Assembly: GCA_014925825.1 (NCBI GenBank)
Contig: JACGCK010000322.1
Location: 1 to 42,640, forward strand
Source: Pholiota molesta
Taxonomy: Eukaryota > Basidiomycota > Agaricomycetes > Agaricales > Strophariaceae
DNA: 42,640 nucleotides
Direction: 5' to 3'
Shown here: positions 1-9,999 of the stretch, piece after piece
How positions within the stretch are numbered: position 1 is the first letter of the stretch
Layout: every line of letters starts with the position of its first letter
Translations under genes and position numbers: made by a program
The notes under the pieces: generated by a model
The model's input: the letters and a program-made list of their open reading frames with translations, nothing else
Told to the model about the DNA's origin: nothing
Database searches by the model: none

Positions 1-1000
1 TGAGATTTTGTGGCAGCAGAATGAAATGCGTATGAGATTTTGTGGCAGCAGAATGAAATGCATATGAGATTTTGTGGCAGCAGAATGAAATGCGTATGAG
101 ATTTTGTGGCAGCAGAATGAAATGCATATGAGATTTCGTGGCATGACATTGAGATGCAAATCCCGATATGAGATTTTGTGGCAGCAGAATGAAATGCATA
201 TGAGATTCTATGGCATCAGAATGAAATGCATATGAGATTTTGTGGCAGCAGAATGAAATGCATATGAGATTCTATGGCATCAGAATGAAATGCGTATGAG
301 ATTTTGTGGCAGCAGAATGAAATGCTTATGAGATTTTGTGGCATAGTATTGATGTGGTTATGAGATTTTGTGGCATGGGATTGAGATGTTTATGAGATTT
401 TGTGGCAGCAGAATGAAATGCATATGAGATTTCGTGGCATGACATTGAGACGCAAATCCCCATATGAGATTTTGTGGCATCAGAATGAAATATGTATGAG
501 ATTTTGTGGCAGCTGAATGAAATACTTATGAAATACTATGGCATCAGAATGAATGGTTATGAGAATTTGTGCCAATTGAATAAGATGCAAATCTATTTAT
601 GAGATTCTGTGGTATCAGATTGAAATAGAATGAAATTTTGTGGTATTTGAAAGAGACAACAATTTAAATATTGAGATATTAAGGCATATTAATCAGACAC
701 CTATGATATTCCATGGTATCTCATTGAGATATATATGATAGACTATGGTAACCTAATGAGACATGTATTTAGCAATGAGATAACACAGCAAGACTATCAA
801 ACAGTAATGAAATAGCCCTAGACAACCTAATGAAATGCCCTCAAAAGTTGCCTACAAGTTATGAAATAATGATAGGCATAAATGAAAGAAAACAGCTGTG
901 GCAATTATTATGAAAGCCATCTGATAAAAAACACTGGCACTGTGGAGATCGTCCCCATGGCAAATGCCACAAAGATATGATAGAAGTGGTGCCCACCAGT
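1..1000 (+). repeat. Right terminal repeat of a second KDZ element (cut by window start)
   Basis: About 600 bases of roughly 30-bp tandem units built on TGAGATTTTGTGGCA, followed by about 400 bases of non-tandem AT-rich sequence. It ends in GGTGCCCACCAGT at 1000. The stretch matches the outer part of the right terminal repeat at about 40070-41069 and the reverse complement of 27751-28750. The body of this copy would lie to the left of the window, so I cannot test its target duplication. It keeps the six-A run near 926 and the GCCAC near 967 that the left repeat at 27751 has and the right repeat at 41069 lacks. Confidence 0.9.
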
Positions 1001-1306
1001 CCAGCCACAGCAGCCTTAGTAGGATTTCCGGATACACAGGAGAGCATCGTAATCGACCAAACACTGGAGCCCATGCTGGTGAGTCTGGTTATTTTTTATT
1101 TTACCACTATCCACTGATTGTAGAATTTAAAGGACCCTGTTGATGAGATCGACGAGATCGATTGTCAGCCAACAGACGCCATTGAAACTGGCAATATTGT
1201 CCTTCCGAATCCTTCATCAACAAGTGGCAGCAACGTTCATGCTTTCTTCAGATTCCGAAATCCAGGTGGAGCGGGCGGAGCGGGTCCCGAGCGGTCGCTG
1301 GCTTGA
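1001..1306 (+). pseudogene. Last two exons of an unidentified gene cut by the KDZ element
   Basis: Directly after the terminal repeat an open frame runs 1001-1078, followed by a 45-nt intron (1079-1123, GTGAGT donor, TAG acceptor), and then an in-frame second exon 1124-1306 ending in TGA. The second exon is acidic at first (repeated DEID) and ends in a Gly/Ala-rich tail. No start codon is present, so the 5' part was probably displaced by the KDZ insertion that ends at 1000. I do not recognise the family. It could be a chance open frame, but the intron joins in phase and both parts stay open. Confidence 0.4.
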
Positions 1307-1719
1307 GGGACGGCGGTGACAGCGGGGGCAACGTCATGGATTGTGGTCAGGATGTGGTACGCGACTACATAGATGTATCTATGGGAGGTCACATGAGGGG
1401 GATGCCGATCCCCCTATTCCACAGGTACTACTCAATGCGCTGGCACAGTAGAATCTGCTACTGTACGTAATCAGGTACCCGGTCAGACCACCATCCCGGT
1501 TAGTGCACAATTGCTCAATGAGAATGGTACACAAAAAGAAGATATTGGGCTTGTTGGAAAGCAATAATCCACCTATACAATGTTCTGTAGTTTAATTTGC
1601 TTTACTACTCTGTTTTATCCCATGCGAGCTTCTGAATGAGAAAACTGCCTAAATCCCTTATTTTTAGAACACCTGAAATCTCGACTACAATATCTTGACA
1701 ATAAGGAGAAATTTCCCCC
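1307..1719. other. Non-coding interval with a dispersed 17-bp motif
   Basis: No convincing gene. The motif TACTGTACGTAATCAGG at 1459-1475 recurs at 14489-14505 in the same orientation with similar flanks. On the minus strand the frame after the stop at 1720 stays partly readable to about 1660, which may be decayed 3' sequence of the neighbouring split gene. Confidence 0.5.
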
Positions 1720-2130
1720 TCAAATAAAGTGTAATCTAGAGCAATGTGCACGGTGATGGGTAATTGTTATTCCCGCCAAGCTAGAATTCCCATCTGTCAT
1801 TGTAATCTTGAGCCATCCATTGCAATTGAAGCGGTCCATGGACATTCGTGCTCTGCGCTTGGTGGGATTTTCATGAAGTTTCTGTTTCGTCTCCTCACCA
1901 CGTAATTGGGCGCAGAAAAAAGTATACGTCTTGATAGCATCAGACGTCTTGCTCTTCTTACATTTCTTGTAACTGAAATGGATAATGTAAATGCGTAGCA
2001 GAGCACAAAAAATATAATGTTTAGATTAAATGTACATGAATCGATAATCCGTGGTCCTCCATATTTTTTCGGCAATCTTCCTGACTGTGTCTTGGAGAGC
2101 TTCGACGATAGAAAAAATTGGTAAAGCTTT
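1720..2130 (-). pseudogene. 3' part of a split MULE/FAR1-like transposase-type gene
   Basis: On the minus strand an exon 2130-2036 is joined through a 63-nt intron (2035-1973) to an exon 1972-1720. The product has a KIAEKIWRTTDYRF segment, a Cys-rich stretch with KKCKK and FFCAQ, then KRRARMSMDRFNCNGWL and a THHRAHC tail. I recall this arrangement from the DNA-binding region of fungal MULE-like transposases, and the family name is the uncertain part. It continues, in frame, the open frame that stops at 9121. The 7-kb KDZ element lies exactly between the two halves. The frame ends at TGA 1722-1720, earlier than I would expect for a full transposase, so the gene is also truncated at its 3' side. 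Confidence 0.55.
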
Positions 2131-2436
2131 TATTCTAAACTCCGAAATGTTTACTTACAATCTTTACTTTCCGATTTGTCATGCAGAGTTCAGCTTTTGC
2201 GAGCGAGTTTAGATTGTTCTCATTCCCTCCACGTGATAGCTTGTCTGGTCCATCGCGTCAGAGTTTCAACGCGTAGTTTAGTTTTTGTGCCACAAACCTG
2301 GAGTTTAGATACACCCCTAATGAGAAGTCACATGTTTTCGAGGACAACGCGGTGCAATCAGTGCCACTAGCGAGCTTGGTGGCTTGTTGGTGGCAGTCAG
2401 TGACCACTGGCCCGTATTGTCCAGCCAAAAATAGCC
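2131..2436. promoter_or_regulatory. Left subterminal region and upstream region of the KDZ gene
   Basis: 306 bases with repeated GAGTTTAGA-like motifs and an ACGCGTAGTTTAG motif near 2267, mirrored at the right end of the element. Such arrays often bind the transposase. No TATA box stands out. Its extent as promoter of the gene starting at 2437 is inferred from position only. Confidence 0.4.
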
Positions 2437-4677
2437 ATGTCTCAAGACCATTTGAGTGGCATTGATACTTGCAGTGGCATGTTCAGACGTACAACCACTC
2501 CTTTACCTTCACTATTACCCACATCACCTACAGCCATGCCTTCCATTGCTGCTCTCCTGACTTCGCTCAATGATATCACTCTACAGGCATGTACCCTACA
2601 GGATATAGACAAATTTATCCGTGTCTGTGTGCACTTTAAGCCCGAGTTAAAGCTCCACACACCTCTGAATTCCGACAAGCCACCGCACAGACTACCTGCC
2701 TATTTCAGCACTCTCTTGATTGGTAGTCTTTCACTTGATGCAGTGGTTGTTGCATCACTTTGGAGTGGTCTTCAAGCTGTTATATGGAAGATGAATGAAA
2801 CACATCTCACCGACAGAGAGATGATGGAGATTGATTGTTTCGGTACCAAAATCATGCGCAAGGAAGAGCGCCTAGGTGCGCCAACATGTAAAGTAGCTTA
2901 ATATAGCTTTCGTGCTCAATCTATCTATAGCATCCGTTATGTTCTATCCTCCTGTTGACCAATGCCAGGAATGCCGTGGGTCCTTGAAGGGTCTTTCACG
3001 GGTTCCGATCAAGTATTATACGGCTAGCGTACAGCATGGAGTTGGTGCGAGGCGTGGTTTCTCATCCTCTCTCAGATGTGAAGGTTAGTTTAACACCGCC
3101 TTCCTGTAAATTAATGTTTACTTAGAGCTGCATGTTAACTCGTTGTTCCTAGCTTGTAAGATTCGGTACTATCACAACTACTATACCCAAGATGGTACTC
3201 GACATTACTATAGCTCAGAAGTCCCAGCATCAATCCAAATTGAGGACCACGCTTTCATTGAGTCCGAACTTTGCGAATTATTCACTAGCTTTATGCTATT
3301 CGCATGGGTCTCTTCGCAAAATTGTGCCAACATCCTAAACGCATCGATCACCCGTCGTAGCATTGAATTAGGCTCGGATGATCTCTCGATAAGTTCCGAA
3401 CAGGTCTTTCGTGCGTTTACATTCAATGCGCTCATGCATGACTGCTCGGAATCTGGGAATGCTCTTTCCCTTCCCGACATCGGTGATCATGATGCACGTC
3501 TCAAGTGTGCGATGGAACTGAGAAACAAGAAGATGATTTCGGCGGGGCAGAAGGAAAAGATGCATGCCTGCACTAAATGCGAGAAGTTTATCAATGGAAC
3601 AGGATATAAGAACCTAAGTAAGCCGTTTCAATCACCAATGACCGCTTCCACCACTCAATTCAAATTCAGGATCATTGCGCGCAGTTGTCACTGATGGAGA
3701 TTCTATCGGACGACCATGCTGTAAAGTACATAACTGTACGACCCCTCTTCCTACCAATCGCGATCACTTTTGTGCTTCACACGCAGACTTAAAATCTCAA
3801 TGTGTTGTCACCGGGTGTTTATCGGTAGCTGAGATAGGGTTTCAGACATGTACCATTGCAGAGCACCGTGCCATGGAGGACACTCGCAAAGAACGCGGAA
3901 AAGCCTTCTTTCAACTCCGGAGCCGTCTGAACACTCAGTTCAGTATGACACAGCTTCCCGACTCGATGTCTTCCTCAGACATACCGGAAATCGAAGATGG
4001 AACGAAGGCCGACAATACTCAGGATGCAGCCACTCGTAAATCAGACGCTGGAAACAAAGCTCCAAAGGCACGATTTGCACGTCGCCGAACTCATAATGAG
4101 CAGTTGTTGGTGAGCTGTTGCGGAATTGTATTGGCTCGCGGAACTATGTTTGGCGCTGAGGCGATTTCGGGTGTCAAGGTATGCTCAAGTTAATTCTGCC
4201 AGCACGAAGGAGCTTATGCATTCATGATCTGTTGCCTTTCTATCACAGGACTTCCTTAAATCTGTTTACCCTTGTCCAGAAGACCTCCCAGATGTCATTT
4301 TCTATGACAATAACTGCCACCTCCAGGCACATCTTGCAGCACAAAAGGACGAGTTCTTCAAAGACGTCATGCTACCTGTGGACGTATTTCACTTCAAGTC
4401 AAAGCATAGCATCAAAGACGTGTACTGCCAAAGACATTGCAACCCAGCGAGATGGCCTCAACTTGCGGATGAAGACGGTAAATGGGTGTTTAATTCCTCT
4501 GCAGCCGAGCAAGTGAATGCTTGGCTTGGTGGTTATCTTGCGATTGTGCGCGATATGCTCGCTCATCGCTTTGATTTCTTCCTAGATGAGATGATCAAAC
4601 GTCGAAACGAAGCTACTCTCTTGCGACTCAAGAAAGCGGGAGAAACCTCCTACTATGTACCGCCATACAGATCTTAA
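2437..4677 (+). CDS. CxC5/CxC6 cysteine-cluster KDZ transposase-like protein, five exons
   Basis: Exons are 2437-2887, 2931-3083, 3126-3617, 3670-4178 and 4249-4677, with GT-AG introns of 42-70 nt that all keep the frame. ATG 2437 is the first in-frame ATG; MPSIAALL at about residue 34 could be the real start. Exon 2 gives YPPVDQCQEC and exon 3 gives ACKIRYYHNYYTQ and FAWVSSQNCANI, which fit the CxC5 cluster. Exon 4 gives VVTDGDSIGRPCC with a CVVTGC and TCTIAEHRAME series, fitting CxC6. Exon 5 has VIFYDNNC, VDVFHFKSKH, the CNPARWP motif and FNSSAAEQVN, the KDZ-type C-terminal block. This is the probable transposase of the 7-kb element, and no break is visible. Confidence 0.85.
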
Positions 4678-6566
4678 ATATGTATTCAAGTCCCGTATTT
4701 ACATCTACAATTCTTACTGAATATATGTGTTGACATTCCCATTGCGTTGGAGGTTCCGCTCTTCGATGTATCGTCCAAGCCTGAGCCCAAGATGAGACGG
4801 CCTTTGAGCGGCTCCATCTTTCGCCCGGCGCAGCTCCTCCTCGTCACTGTTGGACGCTTGCCTGGCACGAGCGAGTTTTTGCTCATTGGATGCTTGCAAG
4901 CCCGCTGGGCCCGTCGTCCCCGACGCCGGCTGTCGTTCTCGTTGAAATCGATGGGCTTCTCGTTCCCGCTGACACCATGAATCATGCGATTGCCAGAGAG
5001 GCCCGGTTGCAGCGCTCGCTCGTGCTAGCTGTTGTCTTTGTGAGATCTCCCTCGTCCAGTGCGTGTCGAATATACTGCGGACGTCGGCGAAAGCGTCGAG
5101 GAGAGTGGGCATGGGCGAGAGTTGTAGGCGTCCAGGCGTGGTAAGAGGCCCTGCCGTGCAGATGCATCGTCAACTTGGGCTGCATACCGTCTCCATGAGC
5201 TTGGACGTACCAGATACGCGATCCTCGCGCAGTATCCAGCCCGCTGCCGCCTCATAGTCCCTCTATACCCATTCCATCTGCAATCCGACTAACGTGCTCC
5301 GTGCATAGATGCTGGAATCGCCCGCTAGCATCCAATGGTGGCACAGGGCGTCGGGGGGTGCTAAATGGCGAGTTCGTACCCTGCCGTGCAAATGCTAGCC
5401 GCCCCGTCGTCAGCAGTTGCTGCACACCATCGCAATGCGCCTAGACGTACCGTATACGTGGCGCCGCGCGCCGCTGTCTTGCCACGTTACGTCCTTGGGA
5501 GGCCATCTACTGCACTAGCGGCTGTAATCGAGAGGCGAATCAACAACACCGTCCGCGGCGTCGGATGCTGGACTCGTCGTCGTCGCGCAGGGTGCTTCGA
5601 TCCGGCATCGTCATGAGTGTACATGCCTCGTATTTAGGCCGGAATGGGAGGTGCGTGCCATGGCGGCGTGGCGGCACAAGGTGGTGCCGAGATCGTGGAT
5701 GTGGTCGGTGGTGGTGAGCGGCGACAGACCGATCGCGCCCTGCGATACCCGCCCCGTCGGTCAACATCTGCGGCACACCGTCGAAACGAACCCAGACATA
5801 CCCTATACGAGGCGTCGCGCCGCTGTCTTGCGCCCCGTACGTCCCTGTTACGCCATCCGACCTCCCACCTGTGCCGTCGCTAACGGCTGCAATCAATGTC
5901 GTTGGGGCGAGGGCGAATGGCGGGGATCGCAACAGCGGGGCTCCATTGTCGTCGCGCTGCTGTGCTCTCGCTAATCGTAGTGCGCGCGTTGGGGGACGCC
6001 GACACCGTTGATAGTGGTGGATGATGGGTGGCGACTCGCGAGGAGCTGGAGCGCTAGCATGGCCAAGGTAAGCGTCGCGTCACTTCGCAGAAGAAAGGGT
6101 ACTCACGCTGGTATCGTCTACTAGCGCCCAACAACGCCTTCCGCGGTGCCCATTGCGGACATCGTGCCTTGATGCTCCGTCGACGTGCTTTGCTGCTCAT
6201 GCATCATGAGTGATCGATCGCAGCATCTCGTGGACAAAGAAGCGGCCATCGTTGGCGCCGGCGCTGGCATTGGTCCTGGTTGTCGATCGTCGACCGTCCC
6301 AGCCGCACTGCAATCGTCGACCATCGGGTTTGCTGTCCTTCGTGGTCGGGAGTCATTTCTTATCAGTAAGCAAGTCGAGAGCCCGGGAGCGAGCTCGATC
6401 GACTTGTGGCTGATGAGATGTGCAATGGTGGTGATGGTGGTGATGAAAGAGATGTTTGCGGATGCACGTTCCTCACGAGTCACCAGTCACGATGAAGTCT
6501 ATGCAGGTTCACCACACGTCGAAGAATTGTTGAATATGTTTAAATATCAAGTGTATGTATATACAT
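4678..6566. repeat. GC-rich interval with three decayed tandem units and a minus-strand reading frame
   Basis: A minus-strand open frame at 5112-4714 (about 130 residues, Gln/Arg-rich) may be the last exon of a gene. Upstream of it, three diverged direct repeats begin near 5145, 5380 and 5740. Each has a CCCTGCCGTGC-like start and a CCGTATACG-like block, and units two and three share CGCGCCGCTGTCTTG. Read on minus, units two and three give related peptides (APRIRYV and TPRIGYV), but unit two has stops. Another minus-strand frame at 6483-6121 ends in a stop. I read the stretch as a degenerate minus-strand gene with internal repeats. I cannot name it. Confidence 0.4.
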
Positions 6567-8487
6567 TCATTCAGAAAGCTCTATGATCTCAGTGTCTACA
6601 ACGTTCACTCGCTGTGCGTTCCTCTCGCGCTTGCCGGGTACCTTGCCTCCAGGAAAGCCACGCTGAACTTCCTTACAAAAATCCTTCCACAAACCCGCAT
6701 CGGTAAGTCCTGCACTTACATATTTGGCCTTGAGTTCCTCTGACGCAGCAGTCCAAATATCATCATTTTTGTGGTAGGTTGGTTTGGAAGGGAAACGAAC
6801 ATCGAACGACGCTTCAAAGCGCTCAGCAATGACGCCGGTCATAGTCGACATGCGGTCGAACCCATTTGACATCGCACAAACATATTTGAGCGGCCAGTGT
6901 GCGTGGCCAGAGTTCGAAGCAGAAGCGAGGGAGTGAGTGTCTTGCGGCTTGGTGTCGTCGATTGCAACAGGCCTTGCCTTCGTCCTCCAGGATTTAGGGA
7001 TGGTCATTGCAGCAGGCTCTGACTTGACAGTTACAGAAGCCTTTGTGGGCGCCTTCAAGGGGCGGGGGAGAGTCGGGGATGATGGAAAGTTGGAGAGATC
7101 ATCCTCGTCATCAGCAAGGATGATCGTATCATGAGAGGATGGTTCTGGGTTGATTTCCGGTGAAAAGCTCCGAGTCTTCTGTCGTTTATTGATTGGACTT
7201 GATATCTCAAAGAGATTAGGGCGTTTCCGCGGAAAGAGTGCCTGGATGAGAGACTGAGCCTTCTCCTGCATGTCGACCGGTTCCGAATCAGCCCAAGCAT
7301 CGTCAGGAAGTCGATATAATAGCATGGGTAGCTGGGACGAGAGGGCACGCGACACCAAAGAATCTTGGAGCACCCATGCTGCTTGTTTGGGATCAAATGT
7401 CTCGAAAAGAACATCGGGTTCATCGAGAATGCCAAGGATCTTGCGAACGGCAATAGAACATTTGGCTAGGGAGAAATAAGGAAATGTGGGACAAGCAACT
7501 TGAAGAGATTTCGGGTGCTCCTGATTATTCTACAGGGAGATGAACACCATTGGTAAATCATACTTGAGGAAAAGAGAAACCACGTACTTTCCAAAATACA
7601 ATGTCAACGGTGGCTTCAGCCAAAGCCTGAGCAGCCTTTGCCTCAATCCCTCTCTGAATATGCAACTGTTGCTGTTTCTCTGCCTTGTCTCGAGCTTCGT
7701 AGTGTTCTAAGCGAAGGGGCCGATTGTTATCATGCGGACCAGCTGCGGTGACAGGCGCTTGGGTAGTGGGAAAAGGTGATGCGGAGTCAACGTTAGAGGA
7801 AGAGGGTTGGGAAACTTGAGATGGAGCGATGGTTGTCATGGTTCTGATGATCCTGTGCGTCTTCAAAGTACAATCTGAGGCACCATCTCGTTGGAAGCGC
7901 TGGCAGCATTTCTTGCAGAAGTCGTGGCTGCAGCCTTTCACCGTATGAACACCCGGATGGACAAGAGGGGGACCTTGACAAATGGGGCCGTTACATGCGA
8001 GTATTTCCTGGCCATTCCTGTTCAGGGCGACACGAGTATGACTTCTCGATGGCTCTGCAGGAGCAGGGGCAATAAAAACGTTGTCCGACTCAGAGGAAGC
8101 CAAACCCTCATCTTGGTTGAATGGGATGGATTGAGGGGTGGACGATGGTGGAGGGGTGGGGTTCACGGAGGAACGATGAGATGATGGGCCCGGGGTGCGA
8201 TGTGATGCAGCTGGAGATGGGACAGGATCAACTCGTGATGGAGTGATGGAGAAATTGAGAGCCTCCTGTAGAGTCCGAGGCGGGGAATAGGGAAGTACCT
8301 CGAGGAGGGGCAGGTCGTGCCTCCATCGATGGAAGTGCCCAAAGTTGCCTGGTCCAGTGCAAGCCTCATACTGCAAGCCTTTATTTCCGGGAGACTTTGT
8401 CCCGCGGCATGTCTTGAGAACAAGTGGATAGGGGCAGCCCGGTGATGGACAGAGCATTAGTGTCAAAGTAATGTCGGTGTTGTACAT
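6567..8487 (-). CDS. Zinc-cluster protein of unknown function carried by the 7-kb KDZ element
   Basis: Two exons, 8487-7588 and 7529-6567, are joined by a 58-nt intron (GTACGT donor, TAG acceptor) with frame kept. The frame is open back to 8574, but the first ATG is at 8487. Near the N-terminus is a cluster running from CPSPGCPYPL to NKGLQYEAC and HFHRWRHD, which resembles a GRF-type zinc finger. A second, Cys-dense cluster (CNGPICQG, GCSHDFCKKCC, DCTLKTH) follows a Pro/Ser-rich linker. The C-terminal half holds a conserved-looking WPLKYVCAMSNGFDRM block and a Lys/Arg-rich end, possibly a nuclear localisation signal. It is divergent to the KDZ gene. A DNA-binding accessory protein is a guess; I do not recognise a named family. 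Confidence 0.7.
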
Positions 8488-8574
8488 GTCTGGGAGCTGG
8501 GAGCTGGGGGATGGGAATGGGTCGTGTAGAGACTGCTGGTGAGGTACATATATCGCATAATTGGCTGGTGGCAC

Positions 8575-9120
8575 TGGGCCAACATGTCAAGCTCAAGCAC
8601 CGGAGCAATATCATACATGGCCCATTCCGAAGACCACCTATGTTTGCTCATGGCCTGTGGCTTGCAGGAGACGCGTCACTCTAAATTTAGTCAAACACGT
8701 AGCCTCGTACTATCAATGAGCCACTCACTCGATGGGCGCTTATTGCATATAAGGGTGCTTGCACATGCTGAGACTCATGAGACGCGTCAATAGTCAACAG
8801 ACGTGTTAAATAGATATCAGACGTGTCAGACAGTATCTTGGCTGGAAGGGAAGGGGATATGACGCGTCTGGGGCTATGGTAAACACGCTTGCACGTGCCA
8901 AAACGCGGGGGCCACTCAACGACTTGGAAGCCACTCGCACAGACGCGTGAAATCTAAACTCGAGCAGAATGCGCGTCAACACGTGGTGGGACTCTTCACG
9001 TGAACATGAAATCTAAACTTTGGAAGGAAATTTTGGGATCTGCGACGAGTGTACATTTGGGGAGTAAAGTTTAGCTAAATAGTTTAGGAAAATATTCTAA
9101 ACCGATATTTTGCAGTGTCT
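8575..9120. repeat. Right subterminal repeat region of the 7-kb KDZ element
   Basis: Non-coding. GACGCGT or GACGTGT motifs recur at about 8781, 8800, 8819, 8862 and 8942, and TCTAAAC/GTTTAGA motifs at 8953, 9013, 9067, 9080 and 9096. The same motifs lie, inverted, near the left end. They are probably binding sites for the element's transposase. Confidence 0.5.
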
Positions 9121-9474
9121 AAGCTTTGGTGTCTTGATTATCTGGATCTTGAACACCATCCAGGAGCTCCGAAAGATTAAGTTCGGCATCCAATTCAAAT
9201 GCGTCCGCCTTATGTTTAGCGATCAAGCCGATAAAGTCCGTCCAAGACAAACTTAGACGCATCTCCGTGCCACCGCCGTGCACATCAGGGTTGTTGCTTT
9301 TTTGGGATATAATGGAACCTTCTATACTTTCTTTCTCTTCGCGCTTGGTTTGCCTTTCAGAATTTCGTTTCTTCGTACAATCATGACATGTCTGAAGAGG
9401 CTCAAGGTTCCTTTTACGCGGGAAAGCGTTCCGTGGCTGCCTAATAGGGCAGCGCGAGCATTTCACAATTTCCT
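9121..9474 (-). pseudogene. 5' part of the split MULE/FAR1-like transposase-type gene
   Basis: Minus-strand exon whose acceptor is the TAG at 9477-9475. It starts with EEIVKCSRC, then a second pair TCHDC, giving a C-x2-C ... C-x2-C zinc motif followed by a basic stretch. It ends with SLSWTDFIGLI and an acidic Leu-rich segment. The frame hits TAG only because it runs into the KDZ element at 9120. It continues at 2130 without a shift. No ATG is visible in this exon, so at least one more 5' exon existed. Confidence 0.55.
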
Positions 9475-9999
9475 CTATTACACATATAAAGTTAATTAAG
9501 GTTTGACGCGTGAAAAATACAATTAACATGCCCAAGCTCATAGTAGGCGCTTCTTTTGGTGCGCAAAATAAATCCGACGCGTAGAAAAAGCAGTTTTTGG
9601 GAAACAAGTACTGCAGGCCATCGTCGTTGCGAGTCGCGACTTGCGCGCTTCGATTTAATTAGTACACGTGAGGCCTGTCAGAGTAAAAAGAGTCAAAAAA
9701 GAAGTACAGCGCGTATTCGAACACAGAGCCTCGAGATCATCCAACACCAAACTGACTGCCCTTCGTTCAGTGCCTATACCACTACACCAATTTCTCATGC
9801 TAACAAAAGCACATTTGTTGTCTAAATCAAGTACTTCATATGTTTTATTTACTTGTAACATATCAAATAAAATGAAGTTATAGATTATTATACAACATAG
9901 ACTCTATGCATTGATCTTATATGTTTAAACTATGCAGTATAGCACCTACAGCATTCAATGTTTTTCGGCTCACGGAAACGGTGACTTACGGTGATGGCC
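9475..9999. other. Non-coding AT-rich interval with a tRNA-like sequence
   Basis: No gene recognised. It contains the minus-strand tRNA-like element at 9705-9795. The first exon of the split gene should lie just above 9475, but I cannot place it. Confidence 0.4.
9705..9795 (-). repeat. tRNA-derived (SINE-like) sequence
   Basis: Read on minus, an A-box-like TGGTGTAGTGGTA (about 9789-9777) is followed about 55-60 nt later by a B-box-like GTGTTCGAATAC (9725-9714). I cannot fold a proper cloverleaf with paired acceptor ends, so I call it a tRNA-derived element or tRNA pseudogene rather than a working tRNA gene. Confidence 0.4.

Larger units (their letters stand above)
2131..9120. mobile_element. 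KDZ-class DNA transposon, CxC5/CxC6 type, about 7.0 kb
   Basis: The boundaries come from the split host gene: AAGCTTT at 2124-2130 and 9121-9127 is a 7-bp direct repeat. Deleting 2131-9120 plus one copy joins the two halves of the minus-strand gene in frame. Clear terminal inverted repeats are not visible. Both ends do carry subterminal copies of GAGTTTAGA or its complement: left at about 2135, 2211, 2271 and 2298, right at about 8953, 9013, 9067, 9080 and 9096. The right end also has several GACGCGT motifs. Cargo is a KDZ-type protein on plus (2437-4677) and a zinc-cluster protein on minus (6567-8487), with GC-rich decayed sequence between them. Confidence 0.75.

Noticed and set aside
1..600. 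CRISPR-like array of regularly spaced repeats
   Set aside because: The spacers are themselves repeats, the array is part of a transposon terminal repeat, and the genome is fungal.
852..1064. Short minus-strand open frames at a KDZ end, repeated at 27750-27899 and 40930-41118
   Set aside because: They are the same terminal-repeat sequence read three times. Only the 41118-41070 part outside the repeat is informative, as part of the antisense gypsy gene.
5540..5974. Independent genes on both strands in the GC-rich part of the 7-kb KDZ element
   Set aside because: The frames are mutually overlapping and unit-to-unit comparison shows stops. Kept only as decayed repeats.
9705..9795. Functional tRNA gene
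   Set aside because: Pol III box matches are present but I could not pair an acceptor stem or a standard anticodon arm.
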